64,000 bases of DNA, from positions 434,001 through 498,000 of the forward strand of contig NZ_FTNI01000002.1 of assembly GCF_900156315.1 (NCBI RefSeq), given 5' to 3'. The notes below the pieces were generated by a model. It was not told the DNA's origin, made no database searches, and was given only the letters and a program-made list of their open reading frames with translations. Source of the DNA: Microbispora rosea (GTDB taxonomy: Bacteria; Actinomycetota; Actinomycetes; Streptosporangiales; Streptosporangiaceae). Of the stretch, positions 10,702 to 18,766 are shown in pieces. The stretch's first letter is position 1. Every line of letters starts with the position of its first letter. Position numbers and translations under genes: made by a program.

Positions 10702-11277
10702 GTGTCCCAGCCGATATTGCAGACCGACCGCATCACGCTTGTCCCGCTGTCCGACGAACACCTCGAGCACGAGATCGAACTCGACGCCGATCCCGAGGTC
10801 ATGCGCTATCTCACCGGCCGCGCGCGTAGCCGTGAGGAAGTGGAGGTCCTCCATCGGCAGCGGCTCGCCGCCGCGCACGACGCCGCCGGGCTCGGCTTCT
10901 GGGTGGGGTTCGTGGACGGCCGGTTCGTCGGCTGGTGGCTTCTTGAGCCGCCCGCGCGTGCCGACCAGGGCCCGGCCGAAGGACAGGCCGAACTCGGATA
11001 CCGGCTCCTGCGGCGCTGCTGGCGCCAGGGCCTGGGCAGCGAGGGGGCCCGTGAGCTCCTTCGCTACGGATTCGAAGATCTTCGACTGAACCGTGTCTTC
11101 GCCGAGACCATGGCGGTCAACGCCGCCTCCCGCGCGACGATGACCGCGATCGGCATGCGGTACGTCCGTACGTTCCCCATGGACTGGGAAGAGCCGCTCC
11201 CCGGCAGCGAGCTCGGTGAGGTCGAGTACGCGATCACCCGGGAGCAGTGGCTCGTTTCCCGATCGGCCACCGCCTGA
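10702..11277 (+). CDS. GNAT N-acetyltransferase, RimJ/RimL type
   Basis: A 191-residue acetyltransferase. It opens with LQTDRITLVPLSDEHLEHE, typical of RimJ/RimL-type GNAT enzymes. The acetyl-CoA site region is GYRLLRRCWRQGLGSEGAREL and a late ETMAVNAASRATM segment follows. It transfers acetyl from acetyl-CoA to an amine, but the substrate is unknown. The GTG start has little Shine-Dalgarno sequence upstream. The next gene, an alpha/beta hydrolase, follows after 18 bases and may be co-transcribed. Confidence 0.85.
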   Translation: MSQPILQTDRITLVPLSDEHLEHEIELDADPEVMRYLTGRARSREEVEVLHRQRLAAAHDAAGLGFWVGFVDGRFVGWWLLEPPARADQGPAEGQAELGYRLLRRCWRQGLGSEGARELLRYGFEDLRLNRVFAETMAVNAASRATMTAIGMRYVRTFPMDWEEPLPGSELGEVEYAITREQWLVSRSATA

Positions 11278-11295
11278 TCCGGTTAGGTTGACGGA

Positions 11296-12087
11296 ATGGA
11301 AGTGGAGATCAGCGGCGTACCGGTGCATTTCGCCGAGCACGGCGACGGGATGCCCGTTCTGGCGTTGCACGGAGCGGGGGTGGACCATCGCGAGATGGTC
11401 GGCGCCTTGGAACCCGTCTTCCGCGACCGGCCCGGTTATCGGCGCGTCTATCCGGACCTGCCGGGCATGGGGCGCACTCCGGTGGCCGACCGGCTCCGCG
11501 GCTCCGACGACGTCCTCGATCTCGTGCTCGGTCTGGTCGACGCCGTTGCCGGCGATCAGCGGTTCGCGGTCGTCGGCCACTCGTTCGGCGGATATCTGGC
11601 CAGGGGGGTCGCCGCCCGGCGCCCGGCCCAGGTCGCGGGGCTGGCGCTGATCTGCCCCCTCGGCGAGGACGCGCGTGACGTGCCCGCACACGAGGTGCAG
11701 CACGCCTCGGCCGACGTGGCCGACGCGCTGAGCCCGGCCGAGCAGGCCCAGTTCCGCGACTACTTCGTGGTGCAGACGCCTGCCACTCTCGAACGGTTCC
11801 GTGAGCACGTGGCTCCGGCCCTACCGCTGGTCGACCGGGACGGCCTTGGGCGGGTCTTCGAACAATGGCGGCTGAGCGACACCTCCGCGTACCCGGGCCC
11901 GACCCTGATCCTCACCGGCCGCCAGGACGCCACGGTGGGGTACGCCGGTGCGTGGGAGCTGGTGGAGCGATATCCGCATGCCACGTACGCCGTCCTGGAC
12001 CGGGCCGGCCACGCACTGCCGCACGAGCAGACCGGGCTGCTGGCCGCGCTCATCGGCGAGTGGCTCGACAGAGTGACGATCTGTTAG
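11296..12087 (+). CDS. Alpha/beta hydrolase
   Basis: A 263-residue alpha/beta-hydrolase fold protein. The oxyanion region is LALHGAGVDH, the nucleophile elbow is VVGHSFGGYLAR with the catalytic Ser, a late Asp lies in TGRQDATVGY, and the catalytic His is in DRAGHALPHEQ. All triad residues are present. The substrate is unknown. The 3' end overlaps the convergent acetyltransferase gene by four bases. Confidence 0.87.
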   Translation: MEVEISGVPVHFAEHGDGMPVLALHGAGVDHREMVGALEPVFRDRPGYRRVYPDLPGMGRTPVADRLRGSDDVLDLVLGLVDAVAGDQRFAVVGHSFGGYLARGVAARRPAQVAGLALICPLGEDARDVPAHEVQHASADVADALSPAEQAQFRDYFVVQTPATLERFREHVAPALPLVDRDGLGRVFEQWRLSDTSAYPGPTLILTGRQDATVGYAGAWELVERYPHATYAVLDRAGHALPHEQTGLLAALIGEWLDRVTIC

Positions 12088-12608
12088 AGATTCGCCGGGT
12101 ACGGATCGCTTCGCAGCCTGCTGTACATCCAGCCGTCGCGCCACTGACCGCGGAGGAACTCCACCGCGCGTAGGACGCCCTCGAAGGTGAATCCGGCCTT
12201 CTCCAGCGACTTCTGCTCCGCGATGTTCTCCGGATGGGTGAACGCCTGGATGCGCTCGACCGGGGTGTGGGTGAACAGGTAGTCGCACAGCATCGCCTGA
12301 GCGCGCCAGCCGACGCCGCGCCCCCGCCGGTCAGGAAGCAGGGCGATCCCTATCTCCCAGAATCGGGAGAGCCCGACCCCCCGCGCCGACCAGCTCACCA
12401 GGCCCGCGGCCGTGCCGTCGGCCTCGACGATGAGCCTGCTGTCGTCCTCGCCCAGGTATCCGTCCTTGGCGTAGCGCCGCGCCGGGGCCTGAGCGTCGCG
12501 AAATCCCGCCCAGTCGAGGCCGATCAGCCCCGGCTCGGTGACGAACCGCCGGAAGATGTCGAGATCGTCCTCCTGCACCGGCCGCAGCCGTACCTCTAGC
12601 GCGCTCAC
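12084..12608 (-). CDS. GNAT N-acetyltransferase
   Basis: A 174-residue GNAT-fold protein. EVRLRPVQEDDLDIFRRFV at the N-terminus and the acetyl-CoA loop region LLPDRRGRGVGWRAQAMLCD match RimJ/RimL-like acetyltransferases. The segment NIAEQKSLEKAGFTFEGVLR is the family's usual C-terminal signature. It uses a GTG start. The substrate is unknown. Confidence 0.85.
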   Translation of the reverse strand: MSALEVRLRPVQEDDLDIFRRFVTEPGLIGLDWAGFRDAQAPARRYAKDGYLGEDDSRLIVEADGTAAGLVSWSARGVGLSRFWEIGIALLPDRRGRGVGWRAQAMLCDYLFTHTPVERIQAFTHPENIAEQKSLEKAGFTFEGVLRAVEFLRGQWRDGWMYSRLRSDPYPANL

Positions 12609-12653
12609 TGTGCCGCCTCCCCTCGATGCTCTTCGACACTAGCCCCGAGATCA

Positions 12654-13514
12654 TCAGCCCGTGACGGCGCGAAGGGCGCCGGGGTGGCGGCCGGTGAGGC
12701 GGTCGAGCCTGGCGGCGGTGGCGTCGTCCGCGGGGAGGTAGGCGATCAGGAGCTGGCTGTCGTCGTCGGACAGGCCGAGGGTCTCGTAGGCCAGCCGCAG
12801 TTCGCCCGCCTCCGGGTGCGCCAGCCGTTCGAGGCCGGTGCGCCTGGACGGGCCGGACGCAGTCGCCAACCGGCCGGTGAAGGGCGCGCCGACGGCGAGG
12901 GTCAGCTCGTTGACGAGGTGCTCGACGTGCGGGTCCTTCCGGGAGACCCCTGGTTTCAGCCCGGCGAGCCGCTCATCGGCGACCCGGTCCCACTCGGGAT
13001 ACGCGGCTCTGGCCCGGGGGTCGGCGAAGACGTACCGCACCAGGTTGGGCGGCCGGCGGTCCGGCAATCCGATGGGCCCGGCGAGCCGCTCGTAGCCGTA
13101 CGTGTGGGCGAGCACGTCACCGAGCCGGTTGACGACCACTGCCGGGGCGGGTTCGAGCCGGTCGAGCAGTGCCCGGACGGTGGGACGGACCGACTGCGCG
13201 GGCGGCCCCTGGCACGGGCCGACGAGCCGGCCGGCGCCATCGGCCGCCTTGAAATGGTGGAGCAGATGGAGGCGGTCGCCGGCGGACAGGCGCAACGCGT
13301 CAGCGAGGGCGGCGAGCACGGGCACCGACGGGTGACGATCACGTCCCTGCTCAAGCCGGGTGAGGTATTCGACGCTGATCCCGGCGAGCGTGGCCAGTTC
13401 GGAACGGCGAAGGCCGGGAGTGCGGCGGCGGCCGCCGCCGGGCAGCCCGACCTCGGCGGGGGTGACGGCCTCGCGGCGGGCCCGCAGGAACTCGCCCAGA
13501 GTGTTGTCGCTCAC
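12654..13514 (-). CDS. XRE regulator with MmyB-like ligand domain
   Basis: A 286-residue protein: an N-terminal helix-turn-helix (GLRRSELATLAGISVEYLT, about residues 37-55) and a C-terminal MmyB-type ligand-binding domain, which in this family has a PAS-like fold and may bind fatty acids. The open frame extends far upstream, but the GTG at 13514 gives the normal family length and N-terminus (VSDNTLGEFLRARREA). It is divergent from the SDR gene at 13659, which it probably regulates, as is common for MmyB/SDR pairs. Confidence 0.88.
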   Translation of the reverse strand: MSDNTLGEFLRARREAVTPAEVGLPGGGRRRTPGLRRSELATLAGISVEYLTRLEQGRDRHPSVPVLAALADALRLSAGDRLHLLHHFKAADGAGRLVGPCQGPPAQSVRPTVRALLDRLEPAPAVVVNRLGDVLAHTYGYERLAGPIGLPDRRPPNLVRYVFADPRARAAYPEWDRVADERLAGLKPGVSRKDPHVEHLVNELTLAVGAPFTGRLATASGPSRRTGLERLAHPEAGELRLAYETLGLSDDDSQLLIAYLPADDATAARLDRLTGRHPGALRAVTG

Positions 13515-13658
13515 GATTCGCAGGCTACCGACTGGTCTCGTCTCCGATCGTGGCCCTGCGGGGGCCAGTCTCGGCCCGGCCTCCCTCCGGCGGTCCCTGT
13601 CACCGGATCCTTGGCGCTGCTCAAGGTTTTCCACTGTCGTTTCGTGAGGAGCACTGAA

Positions 13659-14414
13659 ATGGATCTGGGACTCACCGGCCGTACGGTCGTCGTGACGGGG
13701 GCCTCCGGCGGCATCGGGCGCGAGATCGCCCGCGGGTTCGCCGCCGAAGGGGCCGACGTGGTGCTCGCCTATCACCACTCGCAGGCGGGCGCGGAGCGGC
13801 TTGCCAAGGAGGTCGGCGGACGCTCGCTCGTCGCCCCGTACGAGCTGGACGACGACGAAGCGGCCCGCGGCCTGGTCGAGAGCGTGCTCGCCTGGTCCGG
13901 CCGGATCGACGTGCTGGTCAACAACGCCGTGCACTGGGGCGCCGCCGAGCCGGACGCCGGCCTCTCCTTCGACGCCGTGCCCGACGAGAGGTGGCAGAAG
14001 GTGATCCGGGCCAACGTCGAGGGGGCGCTGCGGCTCAGCCGGGCGGTCGTCCCGTCGATGCGAGAGCGCGGATGGGGCCGCATGGTGCACATCTCGTCGA
14101 GCATCGCGGTCGACGGCATGCCCGGGGGGGAGTACTACGGGGCGGCCAAGGCGGCACTGCACGGTTTCAGCAGGTCCGCCGCGTTCGGGCTGGGGAAGGA
14201 CGGCGACATCCTGTCCAACGTCGTCATGCCCGGGTTCACCAGGACCGAGACCAACGTCGCGATGGCCGAGCAGTGGGGCGGGCACTACAGCGCGCGGGCT
14301 CCGATCGGCCGTCTGCTCGACGCCGCCGAGGTCGCGGGCGCCGTCGTCTACCTGGGCTCGGCCGCCAACACCGGCATCACCGGACAGGCGATCAAAGTGA
14401 CCGGCGGGGCCTGA
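13659..14414 (+). CDS. SDR family NAD(P)-dependent oxidoreductase
   Basis: A 251-residue classical short-chain dehydrogenase. The Rossmann glycine motif is TGASGGIGREIA, the NNA motif is in VLVNNAVHWG, the catalytic Ser lies in HISSSIAVDG and the active-site YxxxK is in YYGAAKAAL. The ATG at 13659 follows GAGGA by eight bases, and the longer open frame upstream lacks family similarity. It reduces or oxidises a carbonyl/alcohol with NAD(P)H. It is divergent from the MmyB-like regulator. Confidence 0.92.
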   Translation: MDLGLTGRTVVVTGASGGIGREIARGFAAEGADVVLAYHHSQAGAERLAKEVGGRSLVAPYELDDDEAARGLVESVLAWSGRIDVLVNNAVHWGAAEPDAGLSFDAVPDERWQKVIRANVEGALRLSRAVVPSMRERGWGRMVHISSSIAVDGMPGGEYYGAAKAALHGFSRSAAFGLGKDGDILSNVVMPGFTRTETNVAMAEQWGGHYSARAPIGRLLDAAEVAGAVVYLGSAANTGITGQAIKVTGGA

Positions 14415-14427
14415 CCACTCCGAAAAG

Positions 14428-14468
14428 TTACTTGTTTTTCCGTAGTAGAAGCTACTAGCGTCGTAGTC
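14428..14468 (+). promoter_or_regulatory. Putative leaderless promoter with inverted repeat before NmrA-like gene
   Basis: TAGTAG (14443-14448) and CTACTA (14452-14457) form an inverted repeat. TACTAG (14453-14458) fits a -10 box whose start site would fall close to the ATG at 14469. No Shine-Dalgarno sequence is present, suggesting a leaderless message. A -35 element is unclear (TTACTT or CTTGTT near 14428-14436). Confidence 0.4.
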
Positions 14469-15368
14469 ATGATTCTTGTCACCGGAGCGACGGGGCTCAG
14501 TGGATCGATCGTGGTCCAGGAGTTCGCCCGGCAGAACGCGCCCGTCCGAGCGCTGGTCAGGAACCCGGACAAGGCCAGGAAGCTCCATGGGCTGCCGGGC
14601 GTGGAAGTGGTGGAGGGCGACATGCTGCGTCCCGAGACCCTGACGGCCGCCCTGCGCGGCGTGGAGCGCGTCCTCATGATCTCCTCCCCGAGGGAGCGGA
14701 TGGTGGAGACGCAGTGCACGTTCATCGACGCGGCGAAGGCCGCGGGCGTGCCGCACATCGTGAAGTACTCCGGCAAGGAGTCGGGCGTCGGGTTCGATCC
14801 CGACAGCTTCATCGGGACGCATGAGCACCTGCAGATCGAGCGCCACCTCGAGGCGTCCGGCCTGGCCTGGACCCATCTGCGCCCGAGTCAGTTCATGGAG
14901 TTCTACCTGCCCGGCACCCTCACCGGGGTGGATCCGCACCGGCGGGAGCTGCGCATGTCCATCGGCGACAGCAGGCTGGCGCCCGTCGCCATCGGGGACG
15001 TCGCGAAGGTCGCGGTCGCGCTGCTCAACTCCGACGGCCACGAGGGCAGGGCGTACGACATGACCGGCCCGGAGGCGCTGACGATGAAGGAGGTCGTCGA
15101 GCACATCTCGGCGGCGACGGGAACCGCCTTCCGCCATGTGGAGCTGCCTTTGGAGGACAAGCTGCGCGAGTGCGAGGAGGCGGGGATGCCCGAACCGTCC
15201 ATCCGGATCCTGCGTGAGCTGTTCGCCGAGCGCGGGCGGCGTCCCGAGTCCGAGGTGCGGCTGGAGACCCACCGGACCTTCGGAGTGCGGCCCACGACCT
15301 TCGCCGAGTTCGCCCGCGGCCACGCGGCGGCGTTCCTCGGTCAGGCGGGTGGCGACGGGCGGTGGTGA
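14469..15368 (+). CDS. NmrA-like NAD(P)-binding oxidoreductase
   Basis: A 299-residue atypical SDR/NmrA-type protein. It begins with the dinucleotide motif LVTGATGLSGSIVVQEF. FAEFARGHAAAF at the C-terminus is usual in this family, and there is no YxxxK catalytic pair. Such proteins bind NAD(P)H and act as quinone/azo reductases or redox sensors. It is followed immediately by a zinc-type dehydrogenase gene and then by SgcJ-like, HxlR and DinB genes on the same strand, forming a small redox cassette. Confidence 0.87.
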   Translation: MILVTGATGLSGSIVVQEFARQNAPVRALVRNPDKARKLHGLPGVEVVEGDMLRPETLTAALRGVERVLMISSPRERMVETQCTFIDAAKAAGVPHIVKYSGKESGVGFDPDSFIGTHEHLQIERHLEASGLAWTHLRPSQFMEFYLPGTLTGVDPHRRELRMSIGDSRLAPVAIGDVAKVAVALLNSDGHEGRAYDMTGPEALTMKEVVEHISAATGTAFRHVELPLEDKLRECEEAGMPEPSIRILRELFAERGRRPESEVRLETHRTFGVRPTTFAEFARGHAAAFLGQAGGDGRW

Positions 15369-15370
15369 CG

Positions 15371-16393
15371 ATGCGGGCCGTGGTCGCACAGGAGGTCGGC
15401 GAGCCGGGCGACGTCCTCACGGTTCGCCGCGTGCCGGTGCCCGAGCCCGGACCGGGACAGGTCCTCGTGCGCGTGGACGCGGCGCCGGTGCACGCCGGCG
15501 ACCTACACGTCATCCGAGGCCGGTACGGCTATGCGCCGCCGTTCCCGGCCGTGCCCGGACTCGAGTGCGCCGGCACCGTCGCCGCGCTCGGGCCGGGCGC
15601 CGGGGCCGGTGAGGACGGTGAGGACGGGCTGCGGCTCGGGCAGCGGGTGACCACGGTCGGTGTGACCGGGACCTGGCAGGAGTTCGTGGTCGCGGACGCC
15701 GCGCAGGTCCTTCCGGTGCCCGATTCGCTGAGCGTCTCCACCGCGGCCCAGCTGATCGTCTCTCCGCTCACCGCGTGGCTGCTGGTCACCGGGTTCGACC
15801 TCGGGCCCGGCGATTGGCTCGTGCAGACGGCCGCCAATTCCACGGTCGGGCAGCTCGTCCTCGACCTGTCACGCCAACTGGGCTTCCGCACAGTGAACGT
15901 CGTGCGCCGCCGGGCCGCGGTGGACCGGATCCGGGCTCTCGGCGGCACGGAGGTCGTCTGCACCGAAGACGAGGACCTGCCGGAACGGCTGGCCCAGCTC
16001 ACCGCCGCCCACCCGATGTCCAAGGCGATCGACTGCGTGGCCGGGCGGGTCGGGGCCGACGTCCTCCGGGCGCTGGCCCCCGGCGGGGAACTCGTGGTCT
16101 ACGGAGCGTTGTCCACGCACCGCCAGACCGACCCGGCCATGCTCGGCATTCCCGTGCCCGCCGACGCGATCATCTTCGGTGGCAGGAGCGTGCGCGGGTT
16201 CTTCCTGTCGCGCTGGTTCGCCACCACGCCTCCACAGGTCGCGCGCCGCGAGCTGGGCGAGGTGATCGCGCTGGTCGAGAAATCGGCGATGACCGTCCCC
16301 GAGGGGCAGGCGATCCCCGTGGAGCGCGCGTTGGAGGCTGTCCACCTGGCCGAGGCGCCCGGTCACGGCGGCAAGCCGCTTTTGGTGCTCTAG
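15371..16393 (+). CDS. Zinc-binding-type MDR dehydrogenase / quinone oxidoreductase
   Basis: A 340-residue medium-chain dehydrogenase/reductase. The N-terminal GroES-like domain (MRAVVAQEVGEPGDVLTVRR) is followed by a nucleotide-binding domain in which the usual glycine-rich loop appears as QTAANSTVGQLVLDLSRQLG, resembling the mitochondrial enoyl-reductase (MECR/Etr1) subgroup. The ATG at 15371 is preferred; a GTG at 15362 would overlap the upstream gene. It likely reduces quinones or enoyl compounds with NADPH. Confidence 0.85.
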   Translation: MRAVVAQEVGEPGDVLTVRRVPVPEPGPGQVLVRVDAAPVHAGDLHVIRGRYGYAPPFPAVPGLECAGTVAALGPGAGAGEDGEDGLRLGQRVTTVGVTGTWQEFVVADAAQVLPVPDSLSVSTAAQLIVSPLTAWLLVTGFDLGPGDWLVQTAANSTVGQLVLDLSRQLGFRTVNVVRRRAAVDRIRALGGTEVVCTEDEDLPERLAQLTAAHPMSKAIDCVAGRVGADVLRALAPGGELVVYGALSTHRQTDPAMLGIPVPADAIIFGGRSVRGFFLSRWFATTPPQVARRELGEVIALVEKSAMTVPEGQAIPVERALEAVHLAEAPGHGGKPLLVL

Positions 16394-16440
16394 ACCGCTT
16401 TTCGGCCGCCCCACGACGGCCGCAATCACTGGAGGATGGT

Positions 16441-16866
16441 ATGAGTTCGGAACTTCACGAGGTGGCCATCGAGCCGGCCGAGGAGCACGCCGTACGGGCC
16501 CTGTTCGAGGCGACGTCGGCCGCGTGGTCGGACGGCGACGGCGGCGCGTTCGCGGGCCGGTACGCGCGGGACGCCACCGTGATCCTGCCCGGGGTCCACC
16601 TGCGGGGCAGGGAGGGCATCCATTCCGCGATGGGGGCCGCCTTCGCGGGGCCGCTGAAAGACTCCAGGCGCGTCCACACGACGGAGAGCGTCCGGTTTCC
16701 CACTCCGGACGTGGCCGTCGTGATCACGCGGAGCGTCACCGTGTTCGCGGGGGAGGCGGAGCCGCCGGCCGACCGGTGGGAGCTGGCGACCTGGACGCTC
16801 GTGCGGCGCGACGGCGAATGGCTCGTCGAGGCGTATCACAGCTCCCCGGCCGGGACGCCCGGCTGA
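16441..16866 (+). CDS. SgcJ/EcaC-family SnoaL-like protein
   Basis: A 141-residue NTF2-fold protein. EEHAVRALFEATSAAWSDGD and YARDATVILPGVHLRGREG are typical of the SgcJ/EcaC (DUF4440) family found in polyketide clusters and in detoxification operons. The ATG is preceded by GGAGG at 16431-16435. Its role is unknown; the fold usually binds small hydrophobic ligands. It sits between the dehydrogenase and an HxlR regulator. Confidence 0.85.
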   Translation: MSSELHEVAIEPAEEHAVRALFEATSAAWSDGDGGAFAGRYARDATVILPGVHLRGREGIHSAMGAAFAGPLKDSRRVHTTESVRFPTPDVAVVITRSVTVFAGEAEPPADRWELATWTLVRRDGEWLVEAYHSSPAGTPG

Positions 16867-16926
16867 CGCTTCATGGCCGCACTACGGGAAAGCAAGCACC
16901 TGCTCCGGGTTGAGTAGGATGAGCGC

Positions 16927-17568
16927 GTGACCACGGCACGCACGTACGGCGACCCCTGTGCCGCGGCGCGCGCTCTCGACCTGGTCGGCGAGCGCTGGGC
17001 GCTGATGATCGTCCGGGACCTGCTCTTCGGCCCGAAGCGCTACAGCGACCTGCAGAGCGGCCTGCCCAACGCCAGTCCGACCGTGCTCTCGCAGCGGCTG
17101 CGCGATCTGGAGGAGGGCGGGGTGATCCGGCGGCGCAAGCTGGGCCCGCCGGCGCGCGCATGGGTCTACGAGCTCACCGAGTGGGGCCACGACCTGGAGC
17201 CGATCCTCGTGCACCTGGGTCGATGGGGCCGGCGGTCCCCGCTGAAGGAGACGACGGCGTCCCTCGGGATCGACTCGCTGATGCTCGCGCTGAAGAGCCA
17301 CCTCGACCCCGCCCGGCTGGGCGACCTCGACGCCACGTTCCTGGTCGACGTGGGCGAGGACGTCTTCACCCTCCGCGTGTCCGGCGGCGAACTCACGATC
17401 CGCAGGGGCGAGCCGGATCGGTGGGACGCGGCCCTGCGGACCGATCCGGCCGGTCTCAAGGCCCTGGTGATCGACGGGACCCCGCCCGGCCGGATCGGGG
17501 AGCGGCTGGAGACCACAGGCGACGGCGCGGCCCTCCAGCGGCTGCTCGACGCCCTCGCGACCGAGTGA
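16927..17568 (+). CDS. HxlR-family regulator with C-terminal SCP2-like domain
   Basis: A 213-residue protein. The N-terminal 110 residues form a winged helix typical of HxlR (DLVGERWALMIVRDLLFGPKR, then SPTVLSQRLRDLEEGGVIRR), with a Cys at residue 11 (GDPCAA) where redox-sensing family members keep one. The C-terminal 100 residues resemble an SCP2/sterol-carrier fold. It probably controls the adjacent redox cassette in response to quinones, aldehydes or a bound lipid. It uses a GTG start. Confidence 0.87.
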   Translation: MTTARTYGDPCAAARALDLVGERWALMIVRDLLFGPKRYSDLQSGLPNASPTVLSQRLRDLEEGGVIRRRKLGPPARAWVYELTEWGHDLEPILVHLGRWGRRSPLKETTASLGIDSLMLALKSHLDPARLGDLDATFLVDVGEDVFTLRVSGGELTIRRGEPDRWDAALRTDPAGLKALVIDGTPPGRIGERLETTGDGAALQRLLDALATE

Positions 17569-17586
17569 CCGAAAGGGAGATCGCAC

Positions 17587-18093
17587 GTGAGCTCGTCACC
17601 GGCGTCGAGTGAGGTTGAATCCCTCCTCGGCTACCTGAACTGGAAACGGCAGCACGTCCTCGACATCCTCGGCGGCCTGGACGAAGCCGACCTCCGGCGC
17701 CCCGTCCTTCCGTCGGGCTGGACCCCCGTCGGCCTCGTCAACCATCTCGCCCTCGACGTCGAGCGCTTCTGGTTCCGTGCGGTCTTCGGCGCCGACCCCG
17801 AAGCGGTGGCCTCGTTCGCCACCCCGACGGACGCATGGCAGGTGCCCGGCGACCGGCCCGCCTCGGAGGTGTTCGACCTCTACCGTGAGGAGACGGCCCG
17901 CGCCGGCGAGGTGATCGCCTTGAGTGGCCTGGACCAGACGCCGCGCTGGTGGCCGGACTACCGCGACGACCGGCCGCCGCGCGACCTACGTGCGGCGATC
18001 CTCCACGTCCTCGTCGAGACGGCGACCCACGCCGGCCATCTCGACGCGGTGCGTGAGCTGATCGACGGCAAGCAGTTCCTCGTCCTGGACTGA
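17587..18093 (+). CDS. DinB-family (DUF664) protein
   Basis: A 168-residue four-helix-bundle protein. WTPVGLVNHLALDVERFWF and HVLVETATHAGHLDAVRELI supply the three conserved metal-ligand histidines of DinB/YfiT-type proteins. Several members are mycothiol- or bacillithiol-dependent transferases. It starts 18 bases after the HxlR gene and is probably in the same operon. Confidence 0.85.
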   Translation: MSSSPASSEVESLLGYLNWKRQHVLDILGGLDEADLRRPVLPSGWTPVGLVNHLALDVERFWFRAVFGADPEAVASFATPTDAWQVPGDRPASEVFDLYREETARAGEVIALSGLDQTPRWWPDYRDDRPPRDLRAAILHVLVETATHAGHLDAVRELIDGKQFLVLD

Positions 18094-18103
18094 ATGAGAA
18101 GAG

Positions 18104-18523
18104 TCAGGAGGCGGGGCAGCGGTAGGCGGCGTGGCGGTTGGGGGAGCAGCACACCACGCCGCAGGTGAGGAACCGGCCGCCGGTCAGCCAGATGCCCCAC
18201 TGCACGTCGACGCCGTTGGCGAGTGCCTCGCGGGCGTTGTGCAGCCGGACGTCGAGCCCGATCCGGGCCTCGTCCGGCGGGCGGAGGAAGGAACTCTTCA
18301 TCGACCGGTAGCGCTCCGTCAGCCACGCGAGCGCGTCGTCGGGAGTGGCCGGGGAGGCGTCGATCCGGCGGGCCGGCTTCAGCAGCCAGTCGCACGTACG
18401 CATCGGCGGCAGCGGGGAGCTCGTGAACTGACCGGGGTCGGCGGGCGGCAGCGGCGGCCGCCGCTCGGCCTCGCTGCGCAGCTCTTCCCCGATGCCGCTC
18501 CACACGTAGCAGTGCAGGTGCAT
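18104..18523 (-). CDS. Hypothetical protein
   Basis: A 139-residue protein of no recognised family. It has five cysteines, three in the C-terminal 20 residues (CGVVCCSPNR and a final CPAS), an N-terminal HLHCYVW segment, and no signal peptide or membrane segment. GC and codon use look like its neighbours, which supports a real gene. A strong hairpin lies 20-54 bases upstream of the start. The metal-binding idea suggested by the Cys/His content is only inference. Confidence 0.6.
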   Translation of the reverse strand: MHLHCYVWSGIGEELRSEAERRPPLPPADPGQFTSSPLPPMRTCDWLLKPARRIDASPATPDDALAWLTERYRSMKSSFLRPPDEARIGLDVRLHNAREALANGVDVQWGIWLTGGRFLTCGVVCCSPNRHAAYRCPAS

Positions 18524-18542
18524 GACGCTCCGTACAGTGGGG

Positions 18543-18577
18543 GTGGCCCCTGCCTGCTATCACCGGGCAGGGGCCAC
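18543..18577. terminator. Strong hairpin upstream of 18523 gene
   Basis: Arms GTGGCCCCTGCC (18543-18554) and GGCAGGGGCCAC (18566-18577) pair perfectly over 12 bp with an 11-base loop. There is no U-run. On the minus strand it sits in the leader of the hypothetical gene, so it may be a second terminator for the oxidoreductase at 18767-19702 or a leader structure. Confidence 0.5.
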
Positions 18578-18706
18578 CGTGCTCCTACAGTGTGGTCAGG
18601 CCGGCCGCGCGAAGCTCGGCACCGGTGAAGCGGAGAGTCCCGGCATCCGGGTTCTTACTGTCACGCAGGGCGAAGGCGTCGGTCTCGCCCGGAATTTGAA
18701 ATCACC

Positions 18707-18742
18707 TTGCTGCCCTCTTCTGATGACAGGAGAGGGCAGCAA
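18707..18742. terminator. Hairpin terminator downstream of oxidoreductase
   Basis: Arms TTGCTGCCCTCT (18707-18718) and AGAGGGCAGCAA (18731-18742) pair perfectly over 12 bp, 25 bases after the stop of the minus-strand oxidoreductase gene. A moderately T-rich stretch follows on that strand. Confidence 0.7.
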
Positions 18743-18766
18743 TCATTCGGCGGAGATATTGCGCGG

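Noticed and set aside
13515-15389. Extension of the MmyB-like regulator frame to 911 codons
   Set aside because: It runs antisense through the SDR and NmrA-like genes; the GTG at 13514 gives the normal N-terminus.
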